The notes below the pieces were generated by a model, which saw only the letters and a list, made by a program, of their open reading frames with translations, did no database searches and was not told the DNA's origin. A stretch of 64,000 nt of DNA, from NCBI GenBank assembly GCA_943736015.1, contig OX031058.1, forward strand, positions 24,763,001 through 24,827,000. Direction: 5' to 3'. The position numbers and the translations under genes were made by a program. The first letter of the stretch is position 1. Each line of letters starts with the position of its first letter. The DNA is from Tridacna crocea (taxonomy: Eukaryota > Mollusca > Bivalvia > Cardiida > Cardiidae). Below, piece after piece: positions 29,489 to 44,400 of the stretch.

Positions 29489-32400
29489 CTGAAATTAAAA
29501 AGAGTCCAGTGAAAAATAGACAAGGGATAATTAATGTTCTTTACCCTGGAGACATACTGATTAACACTCTCCCAAGCAGTAAGACTTTGGAGAAGACCAA
29601 ATTGACAGAATTTGTAGACAGTAAATTGAAACTAGCTCAAAGAATTAATTCTGACATCCAAATGACAGAAAACAGTAGGAAAAGATAAACTCAAGTTCCC
29701 AAAGATTTTGTCTTCCTACAAAGATTTCAAAAGCTTTCTCCCTCAGTGAGGGATGATTTGGTTGAGAACTAGTGATTTTTCACTACTTCAGATATTATAT
29801 ATCATTATACAAATATATCTTCTTGAAAAGATAATGATAAGTAAAATAATTCAAATTAATTTGTCAACCAATGTCTGCAATAACTGTCATAGTAAAATCA
29901 ACCATCAGATAGGCATTCCGCAAGATTCAGACAAAACATGTTTTATGCTATAGTGGCATATCTTTCCACTATAATACCATTGTAAGAATGCAGCCATTAA
30001 CTGTGTATAAGTGATACTTCAAATAAGCATTTTGTGATATCTTTGGCTTGGTTTGTATTTGCTTTAACACTGTTTGAACAGCTTAGGTCATATCATGGCA
30101 GTCAGTAACACACCCATGAGTTTCCTGGCTTTCTTACACCAGTACTGATATAATTTTCTCTCCAAGACTAATGACTACTTCTCTCACATGCATCAGAGGT
30201 GGGAGGCAAGAAATGACCAGAAAGAAAGCTTGTCGCAACCACATATGGAACTCGCAAGCCCCAGGTCACCAGAAAGATATGCTAATAGCTGAGCTACCTG
30301 GCCGAGATTGTGATATCTTTTGTTTGTATCAACATTAATTTACCTACCTTTCTCTGAAAGTATACATCTATGCAAAAGAACAGAACCTAAAAATCTAGCA
30401 AATAGTATCTATCAACTCTCTGGGGATTCTCTCTTCTTTTTCTGTCATTTGTTCCAGTATGATGGTAACTTGCTAATTTTCTTATCACTCAAGACATTCA
30501 CAGCATGATGTTAATTTCTTCCACTCTTTACCCAACAATCCCCGGTTTTAATGACCCTAGGGAAAGAGGCCTTCTGAAAACATTGTAGAAAAGAAGAAAA
30601 TGCTGGTCACCAGCATTTGCTCCTTTTCCCACAAAGTTTCTTTTCCAAAATCAAGTTTCAATTTTTGAATTACATTTATTTTGTCATCTGCAAATGATTT
30701 ACATTTGGGCAATTCTAAAATTTTGTCGTTTGGTCAAGAGTTAACACACAAAGGAAATTGTAAACTGATGCATTTCTGAATATTCTTTACAATGAAAGAT
30801 CTAACATAGTTACAATTGTACTCTGCAGGAAAGTGCCCTTGAATTTCAGTCAACGACGGGAGCATACCAAAATCAAACATGAAAGATCAAATAATCTTTG
30901 AACAAGTGGCTTCTTTAAAAAAGAAGCCAGGAGAGGTCGACATCATTTTTTTCTAATACTTTTTATGCTTTTAGGTTAAATATAATCTAGGTACATGTAA
31001 AGAAACAAGCAAGGGAATAAACGGGTAGTTGAAATCTGTTCAGTTGTAAATACACATTCATCAAAGTGGATGGCAAAAAAGGGATTCCGTATTCATCGGT
31101 CCTTGTAATTTATGTAAGTCACATGACCTTCTTCCCTAGACTGGTTACCGCCCCTGATACTACTACGTGTAATACACGGTTTACAACGGTGGCCAGTTCA
31201 CTTCTTCCCGCGTTTTAAGGTCACGTGATTTTTTCTGCTGTGTTCGTTTCTATTTTTAACGAAATTCTTTTTTCTTTTTCTTCTTTTTGTTAAGATTTAA
31301 GATTGTAATATAAAATTAAAATTGTTGGAAAGGGAATATGCAATTAAATCCTTACAATTTTGTTGAAATTCGTGATATAGAAACAAACCACGTCTATTTC
31401 CTATTTCAGTTTTTAGACTTCGATTTCTTTATAAAATCATGACGAAACAGACTGTGTATCAGAACAATTCCCCTACAAAGATTGGATTTAGACAGCAATT
31501 TCTGAGGCAGTCTGCCTTTTAAACTCAACACTGTTGGAGAGGTCTGATGACCTCTCCAATGATTAATGAATCTATATACAATGCTTACATCTGTTCATCA
31601 ATTTCATCAATATTTCTTTCTACATTTACTTGTTCATCTTCTTCTTCAATTATGTTTTCTGATACCTTTAAAATGAAAGACAGAATATTTTAGCATTGGT
31701 TTCTTGAATCTAACCACAACAAGAAGTATCTACCCTAATTCTTTACCACACAATCCTTGAACCCTTCACCACACAATCCTGACTTTTAACGACCCTGTGA
31801 AAAAAGCCTTTTGAAAACACCGTGGGAAAGGGAGAAAATGCTGATAACCAGCATTTTCTCCTTTTCCCAAAGTGTTTTCTACCCTTCCAAAACCACATTT
31901 TAATTTTTTGGTCATCTTTATTTTGTCTTCTGCAAATGCTTTCAATTTGGACCAGTCTGAAAGAGTTAATCATCAGTATGCTCATTATAGATGCAACTAA
32001 TCACCTGGAACAAATCTACTGCACTGAATTAACAATCATCTTCATAAAGTATGGATAATTATCAGCATGACTTTAAATATGATCATTACAATCAATGATA
32101 CAAGTGAAAACAGTGAGGTAAAAGGAAAAACAGTTTATTTGGTTACCATGTTACCAAAAGAAGTCCCCTGCTAGATAAAAAAGTCATCTACAAGAGTATC
32201 TGTTGACAAAGGTAATCAAGATCCAACACATTCAGGGAATACTAGTATACAATATACAATTGCAAAGGGCAAGTCAAATCTATCAAATATTTAACCCTTT
32301 CCCAAATGACAAATTTTAGACTTCCAAACTGAAAGAGTTTGCAGACAACAATTTCAAATTTGATAAAAATGGCAGAAAATTCTCCAAATAGGTAGAAAAC

Positions 32401-35400
32401 ACTGTAGGAAAAGGAGAAATTGCTCGTTTCAAGCAATTTCTCCTTTTCCCACAGTGTTTTCAAAAGACTTGTAATGCAGACACGTAAAAACAATGGCTTG
32501 TTTGGGAAAGGGTTAAGGGAAAAAAAAAGATGATGCAAAATGATCAAATTCCTCACATGTTGTTCTTCTTTCATAGTTTTCTGGAATAGTTCCCACTCTT
32601 CCTCCATTTTGTCGACATATTCTACATTTCTAACCTGAAAAGTATGCATAAGGCCGAGTTCAACACCTTGGAAACATGATGATAGTAATAAGTATCACTG
32701 CATCTCAGTAAACTTTTAAAGTCTTAGAAACAAAAAGATCCAGGACCCAGTCTAAGAAAAAAACTTAGTCTCCTATTTGACTCTAATCCGCTCAAGGACT
32801 CATTTTCCAACTAAAATTTATTACTTTGGACATATACTACTCTAATTTTCCTAAGTACCAAGAATATTGTCGTAATATTTTATGTTGTAGTTAAATTTTT
32901 AGTATATTTTCTTGTTGAACATGTGCCTTGTGTTTTATTTATTTTTCTATATAAAGATATTACTCTTGTTATGCACCCTTTTCAATTTATTTTCATTTTT
33001 GTCACTAAAACATGTGTTTTCACAAAATGAGTGACAAAAAAGGTACATGTATTTGTGAAAAAAGCTGGCAATATCAATTTGGTATGGGCCTAATAAGAAT
33101 TATGTGGCCCCTTGCAAATGACAGTTTAGTATCTTTTTTGCATACGCCCAATTAGGTTTTGGATAACCATTTGTGGAATGGAATTCCATTCCTCGACAAA
33201 CAATGTTCAAAGTTGCTGAAGGCTTTGTGGCTAGACCTGACAGGCTAAATTGTGGATCTGTAACCCATTCAACATGTGTTCAATTTGTTGTAAGTTGGGG
33301 GATGGTCAATTCATAATTATGCTAGATACCCATCCCTTTGCAAGTGTTCTTGGACAAAATGGGCCATGTGAGGACAAACATTATCGTTCATTCACCAACA
33401 GCACCAGAATATAACCTTAACCTGTGTGTGTCAAAATTTCATCTAGCTGACCTATTAATGTGCCTACATAGAGCACAGCCAGGTCTGTTTGTCCATCCCA
33501 GCCTATCCCACCTCACACCATGATAGAGCCATCCCAAATATTGATCATGCTGAGCAATGTCTGCTGTATGAAACCTCAACCATAGCCTTCTCCACACTCT
33601 GACATGTATATCTGTGTAGTCCAAGCAGTATCGGGACTCATCTGTTTAGATGACAGCACCAGTCTATTCTCCTCAAACCAGTATGGTGCATTGCCCAAGC
33701 ATGTTGATAATTGGTTTGGAGATGTTTGATACAAAATACATGGTCTTCTCCATCTGACGCCACGTAGGTGAAACCATGTACATATTGTTTCTGTGTATTG
33801 TTTCTGTGTATTGGATACTTTCTTGATATACCGTTAAATGATTTCCAATATTAACATCACATAAACATAGAATACAGACTCTGCTTTGGTGCTTGGACAT
33901 CTCTTGGTGCTTAGTAAATTTTGAGTAGTATATTTCTCTAACATGAACATTTTCAAATCCTCAGTTGACACAATGTTTCAGACTCAAACTAGTGAAATGA
34001 TGGACTTAGGTATGTTAAATGAGATAAGCTTATTTATTTAGCTGAGTAGAGTCTGAAATATTGTTTCAATTTAGGATTTGAGAATGTTCCTCATCTCTTG
34101 AAATGTTAGTGAAATGTGTCTCAATTAATAACCTAAACAGCAGAAATATTCTTTTCAAACTACATATCAAACTTAAATAAAGGAATCTGAAAGATGTCCA
34201 ACAAAGAGTCATTTACATTTGCAGCTTTGGAATAGAAGACAACAATATTTTCAGCACTTCAACAATACCTTTTTCTTTGAAGACAACCATGCCAGAGTCA
34301 TTTCTGTTTCAGTCAGCTTGTAATCACAAGAGGACCATGACGGCCTTGTATCATGCCATTCCCTTTAAATAGTCTACTATATAAGTATCATTTACCAACC
34401 TTGGCATCCATTTTTGGATCATCAAAAAATCCCTCAGGTAAAACCTCTGACATTTTTGTTGGCTTGCCTTCATCTTCTTCCTCATCTTTTGGTTCAGAAG
34501 CACTGGGCATAACACCAGAATCAAAGAAGTCTATAAAATGGAAAGGGATTTGAAATCAGTCACACTGCTACGTCTCATTTTGATGACATTATATCTTACA
34601 ATATAACAGTATCATTTTAAGGAATAGAAGTCTTACCTTGGTTGCTCAATATCTAATGAAATATTCTGACTAAACCAACAAAAGCATTTCCAAAACAATG
34701 AATTGATAGCTTGTCCAAATTGAAAGTAACTGAAAACAACAAAGATTAGTACAGAAGAGTGGTGCTCTCTGACCGGGTTGTTGTATTGGGGTTTAACGCC
34801 ACTTTAACAGCTAAGGCCATATCATTGCGGTTGGTGACGCACATATGTTTCCTGGCTTTCTCATACAGGTACTAACACAACTTTCTTTCCAAAGCCACCG
34901 ACTACTTTTCTCACATACTTCAGCAGAGCTGAGAGGCAAAAATACACCGGAAAGAAAGTTCGCCTCAAACGGGTATCGAACTCACAACCACCAGGTCATG
35001 AGTCCAACACGCTCACCACTGAGCCACCTGGGCCGGCCAATCTGACCAGGTAAAATAGTATGTAGGAAAAGCAGTAATGCTGGTACCTACATTTACTTAC
35101 CTACCTGTACCTACATTTACCTACCTGTACCTACATTTTTCCCATTTTCTCCAATTTTTTTCAAAAGCGCTCTTCCTCAGGGTCATTTAAACTTGAAACT
35201 GTGTGATAGAGGATTAAATATGAAACATTTCATCCTTTCCAATGGACATAAAACAATCTCCACTTCAAGTACAGTGAACTCAGGAATCTAGCTGAAACTC
35301 TTTGCCAGTACAAAGTTTGGACTTGACCGAACTGAAAGCAAATGCAGCTCAGATGATGTCTTTGAAAAGGGCAGAATGCTGGTGTCCAGTATTTTCTCCT

Positions 35401-38400
35401 TTTCCAACAATGCTCTCAAGAACCGATTTCTTGGGGTCACTCCAGGGACTGTTTTGAAAGCCGTAAAAAAGATTTTATTTTCCTTTTAAAATCAATTTAA
35501 CTCTTCACCTCCTATAGGCTGTATTATAAACTTTTGGCACAGGGCACAGATCAACATCAAGCAGTCTGATCTTAGACTAATATCATTGTATATTTTGAGC
35601 TCTTCAGTTAAACACAAGGAGATAGTATAGATAAACCTACCAGAAGGTAATGCAGATTTTGTTCCTTTTAAAGCCTCACTAATTGTAGACTTTGTTGAAA
35701 CTTGACTTCTGGCATCATCCTCACTGTCTGACTCCTCTGATTCATACTGACTTAGCAATACTTTTTTATTATTGGCTGATGATTTGATGGATGTAGCTGC
35801 TCCTTTGTCAAAGAAATCTGCTGGTATGCTATGAGTAAAAAGACATGATGCAATAGTCAATTAGACCTTCACAACATAGTCCCATGTTTTAACCCTTAGG
35901 CTGATAAGAGCTACTCACTGACCATCTGCAGACAGTGCAGATCAAGATCAGGTTGCACAGAATGTGCTGTGTGATCTTAATCTATAATGTCCAATAAGAA
36001 GATATAATTCTCTCAAAGAATACCTTTGAGTGAGCGAAATTTAGGTTTTTACTAACAGCTTGAAAGTTTCATGTTAGTTCTTTAGTAGGATAAGGGTTAA
36101 AGGCCTTTTAGAAATAAGCTTTTGAAAATGTTGTAAAAATAAAGTGTTGGTTTTTAAAACATTGGTCATCCCCATCAAACTGACACCAAGTAAAGGGAAC
36201 TGATCATAGATGAACCATAATTCTCTAAAGAGACAGGAAGAATATATAGTGATGTCCTTTACTCTCATTATACACTTCCATTTTGTATGAAAAGGGTCTT
36301 ACACCTATGGGCAATACCCTCACTACTGATGGCAGGCATTGGATGTTACATACACCAATCAAACAATATGTGGCAAGGTAAAATATTTCTTTTTAATAAT
36401 GGATGAATGAAGGAATTCTACACTTGGCAAATTGTTTTTGATGAACACAAAAATGATTCTATTCAAGCCTCGGTCACACAGGTGGTTGCGTACAGAATTC
36501 CAGAATAGGGGATGGCTGGTTCAATCCCCAGCCTGGCCAATTTATTCCCAAGGACTGATGATAGTCATTTTGACAGAATTTATTCCTCTTTCAGTGCTGA
36601 TCATTGTTTTGTTAACAGTTATGTGGGAAAGCAGCCAGTGGCTTGGAATAAATATTATGGCATAGTATTGGTAAAAGAAACTCCAGGAAAGCATGGACAG
36701 GTTCACTGGCTGCTTTGATAAAACTGAAATAATGTTGAAAATGTTGTTTAACACCATATAATCATTTAACTCTTCACCACACAATCCCTACTTTTAGTGA
36801 CCCTGAGAAAGAAAGCCTTCGAAAATATTGTGGGAAATGGAGAAAATGCTGGTTACCAGCATTTTCTCCTTTTCCCACTATGTTTTCTACCCTTTCCAAA
36901 TTTAATCAATTTTCAATTTTTGATTCACATTTATTTTGTCATCTACAAATGCTTTTCATTTGGACGAGTCCTAAATTTTGTCGTTTGGTAAAGGGTTAAA
37001 TCAATAATACATCCCCTGATTTTCATTTGATAATGAGCCTTTAGGAACTGGCTAAACCTTTTTCAGTATGTATATTTTTTCTGATTTTAAAGTAATACTA
37101 TAAAGATTTAACAATAAAGAGTTATTCATTTAAATTTTAGCAAGTAACAAAATTTACCAGTCATATAATTTGAAAGCATTTGCAGATGACATATCCAATG
37201 TGGCTCAAATGATTGGATATGCCTCTGAAAGGGAAAAAAATAGAATGTATAGAGAGAAACTGAGAAAATTCTAGCTAGCCCTTTCCCAAACGACAAGTTT
37301 TAGACTCTTCCAAACTCTCAGAGTTTGCAGACGACAATTTCAAATTCAACGAAAATGGCAGAAAGTTCCCCAAATTGATAGAAAACACTATGGGAAAAGG
37401 AGAAATTGCTCTTTATGAGCAATTTCTCCTTTTCCCAAAGTGTTTTCAAAAGACTTGTACTGCAGACACGTAAAAAGAAGGGCTTGTTTGGGAAAGGGTT
37501 AACAGCATTTTCTCATTTTCCCACAATATTTTAAAAAGGCTTCTTTCTCAAGGTTAGTTAAACATGAGGTTGTTATATTCATGTAATGGTTTAACACAAA
37601 TGTTTAACATACCTGCCTGATATTTCTGCATTTGTTGAACCTACAAAGAAAAAAATAACAAGAGGACCATGATGGCCCTGAAGTTGTTAACCTGAGTCTT
37701 TGGACCAAACATGACCCATTTTCAATTCCTTTCACTATATCAGGACAGTTACCGGTACTCTACCAAGCCTTCAAAATTATTGGACTGAAAATTTTGCCTC
37801 CAGCTGGTACAGAGGCCTTTGGTAGAATTGTTCTCGGTGACCTACTTTTTAGCCAAGTATTGCCCATTTTCCCATTGTAGATGTGATCCATTTTCAACCT
37901 CATTCAAGATATCTATTTTAACCACTCTTCACGGTGGTATTTCGGTATTTCAGTGATTCGTCGGACTGCTCTTCATGGGTATTTGACTGAAAATGTGCCT
38001 CTAGAGGGTACACAAGATTTTTGTAAGATCTGACTGAGTGACCTAGTTTTTGACCCAACATGACCCATTTGCAAACTGGTCAATGAAATCATCAACACAA
38101 ACACTCTGACTAATTTTCTTTAAGTGTTGGACAGAAAATGATGACTCTAGAGGTACATGTACACAGGCTATTTTAAAGATGAGACCTGGTGATCTAGTTT
38201 TTGATCCTCTGTATGCCATTTTCAGTCTCCTTCAAGATATCATTTTGACAAAAGCTCTGACCAACTTTTGTGAGTATTCAATTGAAAAGGTGGCCCTTAT
38301 AGCATACACAAGGTTTTTCTAAGATTTTACCCAGTGACCTAGATTTTGACCTTCTTAAAAGTTGTCTAAGATATCATAAAGACAAAAACTCTGATCAACT

Positions 38401-41400
38401 TGAAAGAATTTTGAACTGAAAATGTGGCCTCTGGAATGTACACGAGGTTTTTCTAAGATTTGATCTAGTGACCTTGTTTTTGACCCAGCATAACCCACTT
38501 TCAAACTTATCTAAGACATCATAAGGACAAACATTCTGATCAACTATCAAGAGTCTTGGACTGGAAATATGGTCTCCAGAGGGTACACAATATTTTTCTA
38601 CTATTTGACCTAGCGATCCAGTTTTTGACTTAAAGTAACCTTTTTTCAAAGTTTTCCAAGATATCATCTAGACAAACATTCTGATCAAGTTTCAACAGTT
38701 TTGAACTGAAAATGTGGCCATCAGAGCATACACACGGTTTATCTAGGATTTGACCTTATGACCTACTTTTCAAACTGCCATGACCCATTTGCACACTCAT
38801 TCTAGATACTATCAAGACAAACACTCTGATATTCTTATCATGTTTGATAAGTTCTAGCTAAACAGACTCAAAACACCAAATCAAGAAACTTAATTATATT
38901 TTCCAATAGGAAACAATGTCATCTCTAGAGCATACATAAGGTTTTTCTGAGATCTGACCTAACGGCCTTATTTTTCACCCTACATGTCCCAGTTTCAGAT
39001 GCGTCCGAATTTGAAATATCAAAGAAAACATTCTGATCAACTTTCAGGAGTTTGGACAGAAAATGTGGCCTCTAGAGTGTACATATTTTTTCCTAAGATT
39101 GGATCTGGTGAACTTGTTGTGTACACAACAAACATAACCCATTTCTGAACACGTCCATTATCATCAACACAAACATTCTGACCAAGTTTCATACACAAGT
39201 ATCATGCTGAAAATTTGGCCTCTATAGAGCACACACAAGGTAAAGGTTGACCATGGACAACAGATGCCTGACACAGCAGTATCACAAAGCTGACCTTGAG
39301 CAGTTTGTGCTCAGGTGAGCTAAAGAAAGACTCAAAAAATATGGCACAGTTAACTTGATAAATTCCCTCCTGAACTTTTTTTCATTGTTGTTGCAGCAGA
39401 CCAGTTTTGAGAACAATGTGGCAAAAGACAATTGTTTATCCCTTTCCTTCTGTCAAAGTGTTTTTAACATGTATTCACATACAGAATAACACAATCAAAA
39501 GTAGTCCATTTTTCTTTCTGCCAGTGATTCAGAACCCAAAAGTGGTCCATAACGTAAGACACAGCTGTTAACCAAAAAGTTCTGAGTGAACTTGTGCTGT
39601 TTCACCATATTTCACCATGATTCTATGTAACTTTATATCAGATGACAAAATTGTAGTTATAACTTCAGAGCTCCAGATAGAGGGAGTGATTTCAAATTTC
39701 AAAATATTAATAATTCTCCTCTAAACCCTATGTTACAGGCACTCATTAGAATTGTCTCATTGAGACGATTCTAATGAGTACCCACAACATAGGGTTTGGA
39801 AGAGAAATAAAGGATTTAGAAAATCATCACTACCTCTTATCTGGAGCTCTGATAACTTACAAGTACCCATACTAAAGGCATTAAATTTTATAGATGGCAA
39901 ATCAAATGTGGCTCAAATGACTGGATTTGTCTACTGGAAGATTAGAAGTTGTAATAGAATAAGAAAATGCCGGCAACCATCACTTTTCCCCCTTTTCACC
40001 CACAATACTTTCAAATGGCTACTTCCTCTATGTCACAAAAACACAGGCATGTTTGATAAGTCCTAGCTAAACAGACTCAAAACACTAAATCAAGAAACTT
40101 AATTATATTTTCCAATAGGAAACAATGTTCTCATTGAAATAAGCAATCATAAATATCTTCTAAAACATCTATAACATAAAAATGTAGATGCACCTGTATT
40201 TGCTGACAGATAAAGTACTTACTGCTCCATGTAATGTTCTCTAAAGCAAAAGCACGAGAGACTGAACCAATTTAAAAACATTGTGAAGATTCTGGAAAAA
40301 ATTTCTTCACACATACCTTTAAATTTCTTCACACTGGCATCGCTACCACTGTCTGTTAGTTTTCGTTTGACAGACTCTCCACTTGACTGTCTTCTAAATA
40401 GTTCCACCTTCTGCATACAACAAAAGTACATGTTCTATTAAATTGCCAATCTCTATTAGCAGGAAATGGTCCAATTTGTCCTTAACCCTTTACCACATGA
40501 TCCTGATTTTTGATAACCCTGACAAACAAGAGGACCATGATGGTCTTATATCGCTCACCTGAGTACAAGCTGAAAAAAATCAAACTTGTGACCCCTGGGC
40601 AGGGCCAGTTTTGGCCCCAGGGGCATCCTAAGAAAAAACTTGGTAGAGGTCCACTAGGATATGCTACATACAAAATATCAAAGCTCTACACCTTCTAGTT
40701 TCAGAGAAGTAGAATTTAAAGTTTTCCTTCTTTGTTCCTATGTTTGGGACTTGTGACCCCTGGGGCAGGGCCAGTTTTGACCCCAGGGGCATAGTGTGAA
40801 GAAACTTTGCAAAATTCCACTAAGGATGCTACATACCAAATATCAAAGCTCTACACCATCTAGTTTCAGAGAATAAGAAATTTAAAGTTTTCCTTCTTCG
40901 TTCCTATGTTTCAAACTTGTGACCCCCCGGGGAGAGCCAGTTTTGACCTAAGGGGCATCTAATGAACTATCTTGGTAGAGGTTCAATAGGAGATGCTACA
41001 CACCAAATATCAAAGCTCTGCACCACCTAGTTTCAGACAAGAAGAATTTTAAAGTTTTCCTTCTTTATTTTTATATTTCAAAGTTGTGACCCCCAGGACA
41101 GGGCCAGTTTTGACCCAAAGGACATCATATGAACAATCTTGGTAGAGGTCCACTAGGAGATGCTACATACCAAATATCAAACCTCTGCACCACTTAGATT
41201 CAGAGAAGATGAATTTTAAAGTTTTCTTTCTTTGTTCCTATGATTCGAACTTGTAACACCCGGGTGGGGCCAGTTTTGACCCACAGGACATCATATGAAC
41301 AATCTTAGCAGAAGTTCACTTGGAGATGCTACATACCAAATATCAAAGCTTTGCACTTTCTAATTTCTAGAGAAGAAGATTTTTAAAGTTTTCCTTCTTT

Positions 41401-44400
41401 GTTCCTAAGTTTCAAACTTGTGAGCCTCAGGGAGGGGCCAGTTTTGACCCCAGGGGCATCATATGAACAATCTTGGTAGAGGTCAACTAGCAGATGCTAC
41501 ATAACAAATATCAAATCTCTGCACCGTCTGCTTTCAGAAAAGAAGATTTTTAAAGTTTCCTTTCTTTGTTCCTAAGTTTCAAACTTGTGACCCCCAGGCC
41601 GGGGCCAGTTTTGACCCCAGGGGCATCATATGAAAAATCTTAATAGAGGTCCAGTAGGAGATGCTACATACCAAATATCAAAGCTCTGCGCCTTCTAGTT
41701 TCAGAGAAAAAGAATTTTAAAGTTTTCCTTCTTTGTTCCTATAAAACAAACTTGTGAGCCCCGGGGTGGGGCCAGTTTTGACCCCAGGGGCATCATATAA
41801 ACAATCTCGGTAGAGGTCTACTAGGAGATGCTACATACCAAATATCACAGCTCTGCGCCTTCTAGTTTCAGAGAAGAAGAATTTTAAAGTTTTCCTTCTT
41901 TGTTCCTATAATACAAACTTGTGACCCCCAGGGTAGGGCCAGTTTTGACTCCAGGGGCATCATACAGTATGTAAAATCTTGGTAGATGTCCACTAGGAGA
42001 TGCTACATACCAAATATCAAAGCTCTGCACTTTCTAGTTTCAGAGAAGAAGATTTTTAAAGTTTTCCTTCTTTGTTCCTATGTTTCAAACTTGTGACCCC
42101 CAGGGTGGGGCAAGTTTGACCCCAAGGGCATCATATGAACAATCTTGGTAGAGGTCTACTAGGAGATGCTACATACCAAATATCAAAGCTCTGCGCCTTC
42201 CAGTTTCAGCTAAGAAGATTTTCAAAGATTTTGCTATTTTTTTCCTTTTGGTAGCCATGGCAACCAGAATTATGCCTGGAACTCAATCTCTTGAACAACT
42301 TTGGTAGAGCTTCAGCCAAGGAACATCCCTGCCAAGTGTCATCAAGATTGGCCCACTGGTTTAGGAGGAGGAGATGTTTAAAGAAATTGTGGACGACGGA
42401 CATTGGGCGATCACAAAAGCTCACCATGAGCACTTTGTGCTCAGGTGAGCTAAAAAGACGTTTAACCCTTTACCAAACAATCCCTGGTTTTTACGACCCA
42501 GAGAGAGAAGCCTTCTGAAAACATTGTGGGAAAAGAAGAAAATGCTGGTAACCAGCATTTTCTCCTTTTTCCACAATGTTTTCTACTCTTCTAAAGTCAA
42601 GTTTCAACTTTTGAGTCACATTTATTTTGTCGTCTGCTAATGCTTTCAAATTGGATAAGTCTACAATTTGTCGTTTGGTAAAGGGTTAAAAACATTGTGG
42701 GATATGAGTAACCAGCATTTTCTCTTTTACCCTCAATGTTTTCTTACCTTTCAGAGACAAATTCTTTCATTTGAGCCACTTCTAAATTATCTAATTTGAG
42801 GTTGGCAATTGCTTTCAATTTGGAATTTCTTGTTAAGTAACCGATTAAATCTGAGCACTTTTTTTCTCTTCATAATTTTCTTCATTTGCCTTTGTGTCTA
42901 AAGGAACATCATAACAGATCTTTATAATTGTCAAACCCACTACTTAACAGGTAAAATATACAACTTCTTTATTTTTCACCTTTCCTGCAGTTTACAAACA
43001 GGAATGTAGAAAAAGGTGAAATTACTTGCAACATGCAGCTGTTCCTTTTCCTGAAATTTTTCCAACCCATTGAAATAGCCTCTATTCATATTGTTATGGG
43101 TTTAAATAAACATGAATTAGTTTTGTAACAATGTTGCCAGAGCTATGACTACTTTTTCACTATTCTCTAACAGTATGCTACCTGTCCTATTATGTGAAAC
43201 CTTTTACCAAACAATCCTGAGCTTTAACAACCCTGAGAAAAAAGCCTTTTATGGGAAGCAAAGGAAATGCTTGCAACTGACATTTTCTCCTTTGTCTGTG
43301 GTGTTTCCTTTACTTTAATTAAAAGGTAAATCCTATCATTTGAGTCACATTTCATTTGACCTCTCTACAAATGAAAATAAATTGGAAAAGCATGAAGTTT
43401 TCTTATCTAAAGCTCCGGTCACATATTCATGGAAGACCACCACGGAAGAGCTACGGTCTAATCACTCACGGATGACTACGGAAATGACAAATTCCGTAGT
43501 CCGCTACGGTTCCAATACGGATACACAACAGTGTGAGTACGGAGTTCGACGGATCTACAGCCAAAATGTAGGTCAGAGTTCCAGGAGTGATACGGACTGT
43601 TAGGGTTGGATACGGTTTAATACGGAGCGAAACGAATCAGGACAATTGTAGTACGGATACACTACGATTTGCTACGGTACAGGTACGGATTGGCACGAAT
43701 AAGAACGATCCTATACGTAGTAGTACGAATCGTCACGGATCGATACGGACCTACCACGATTTAGCATTCCGTCCAAATGCTCTAGCCTGCTCACTTTCAA
43801 AATGCAACAAGTTCGGCCATGAGAGCCTCATACTGGCCATGGATGGGTCTTCGTAAAAGCCAATCTCTAGTCCACATATTCTCTGTCTTTTATTACCTGA
43901 TTATTATAATCAATAACCCATCACAAGTTGACAAAACTTTGCCTCCATGAAATTGAAAGTATCTGCAGACAACAACTGTAAATTTGGTACAAATGAGCTT
44001 CAGTTCTACAATAAGGTAGAAAGCATTGTGGGAAATGGAGAAAAAATTGCCCATTTTGAGCATTTTTTTTATTTCCTAAATCAGAACGTTTTCTTGACTT
44101 GTGTGTTGCAGACCCATAAAAAGAAGGGATCGAATGGCAAAGGGTTCAACGAAAATATTGATCAATAACGTGTCTCTTATGTCCATAAAATTTGCTGTTT
44201 ATTTCACAATTACACTGATTATAGTGAATGTTTATGTTTTAAAAGTAAAGTGCTTGTCTTTATAGTTAGTATCACTCATTTCGAAAGGGCCAGCCTGGCA
44301 CCAAGCAGGTAACCAGTAACAATACATTTAACAAGCTGGCGGTTCACCAACCAGCCATATCAGAACAAGCTCCTGGCGGGGCTCGAACCTTTGACCTCCC

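Noticed and set aside
43340..43856. Open frames in element X (DTQQCEYGVRRIYSQNVGQS)
   Set aside because: Produced by iterated TACGGA motifs; low-complexity and cut by frame changes.
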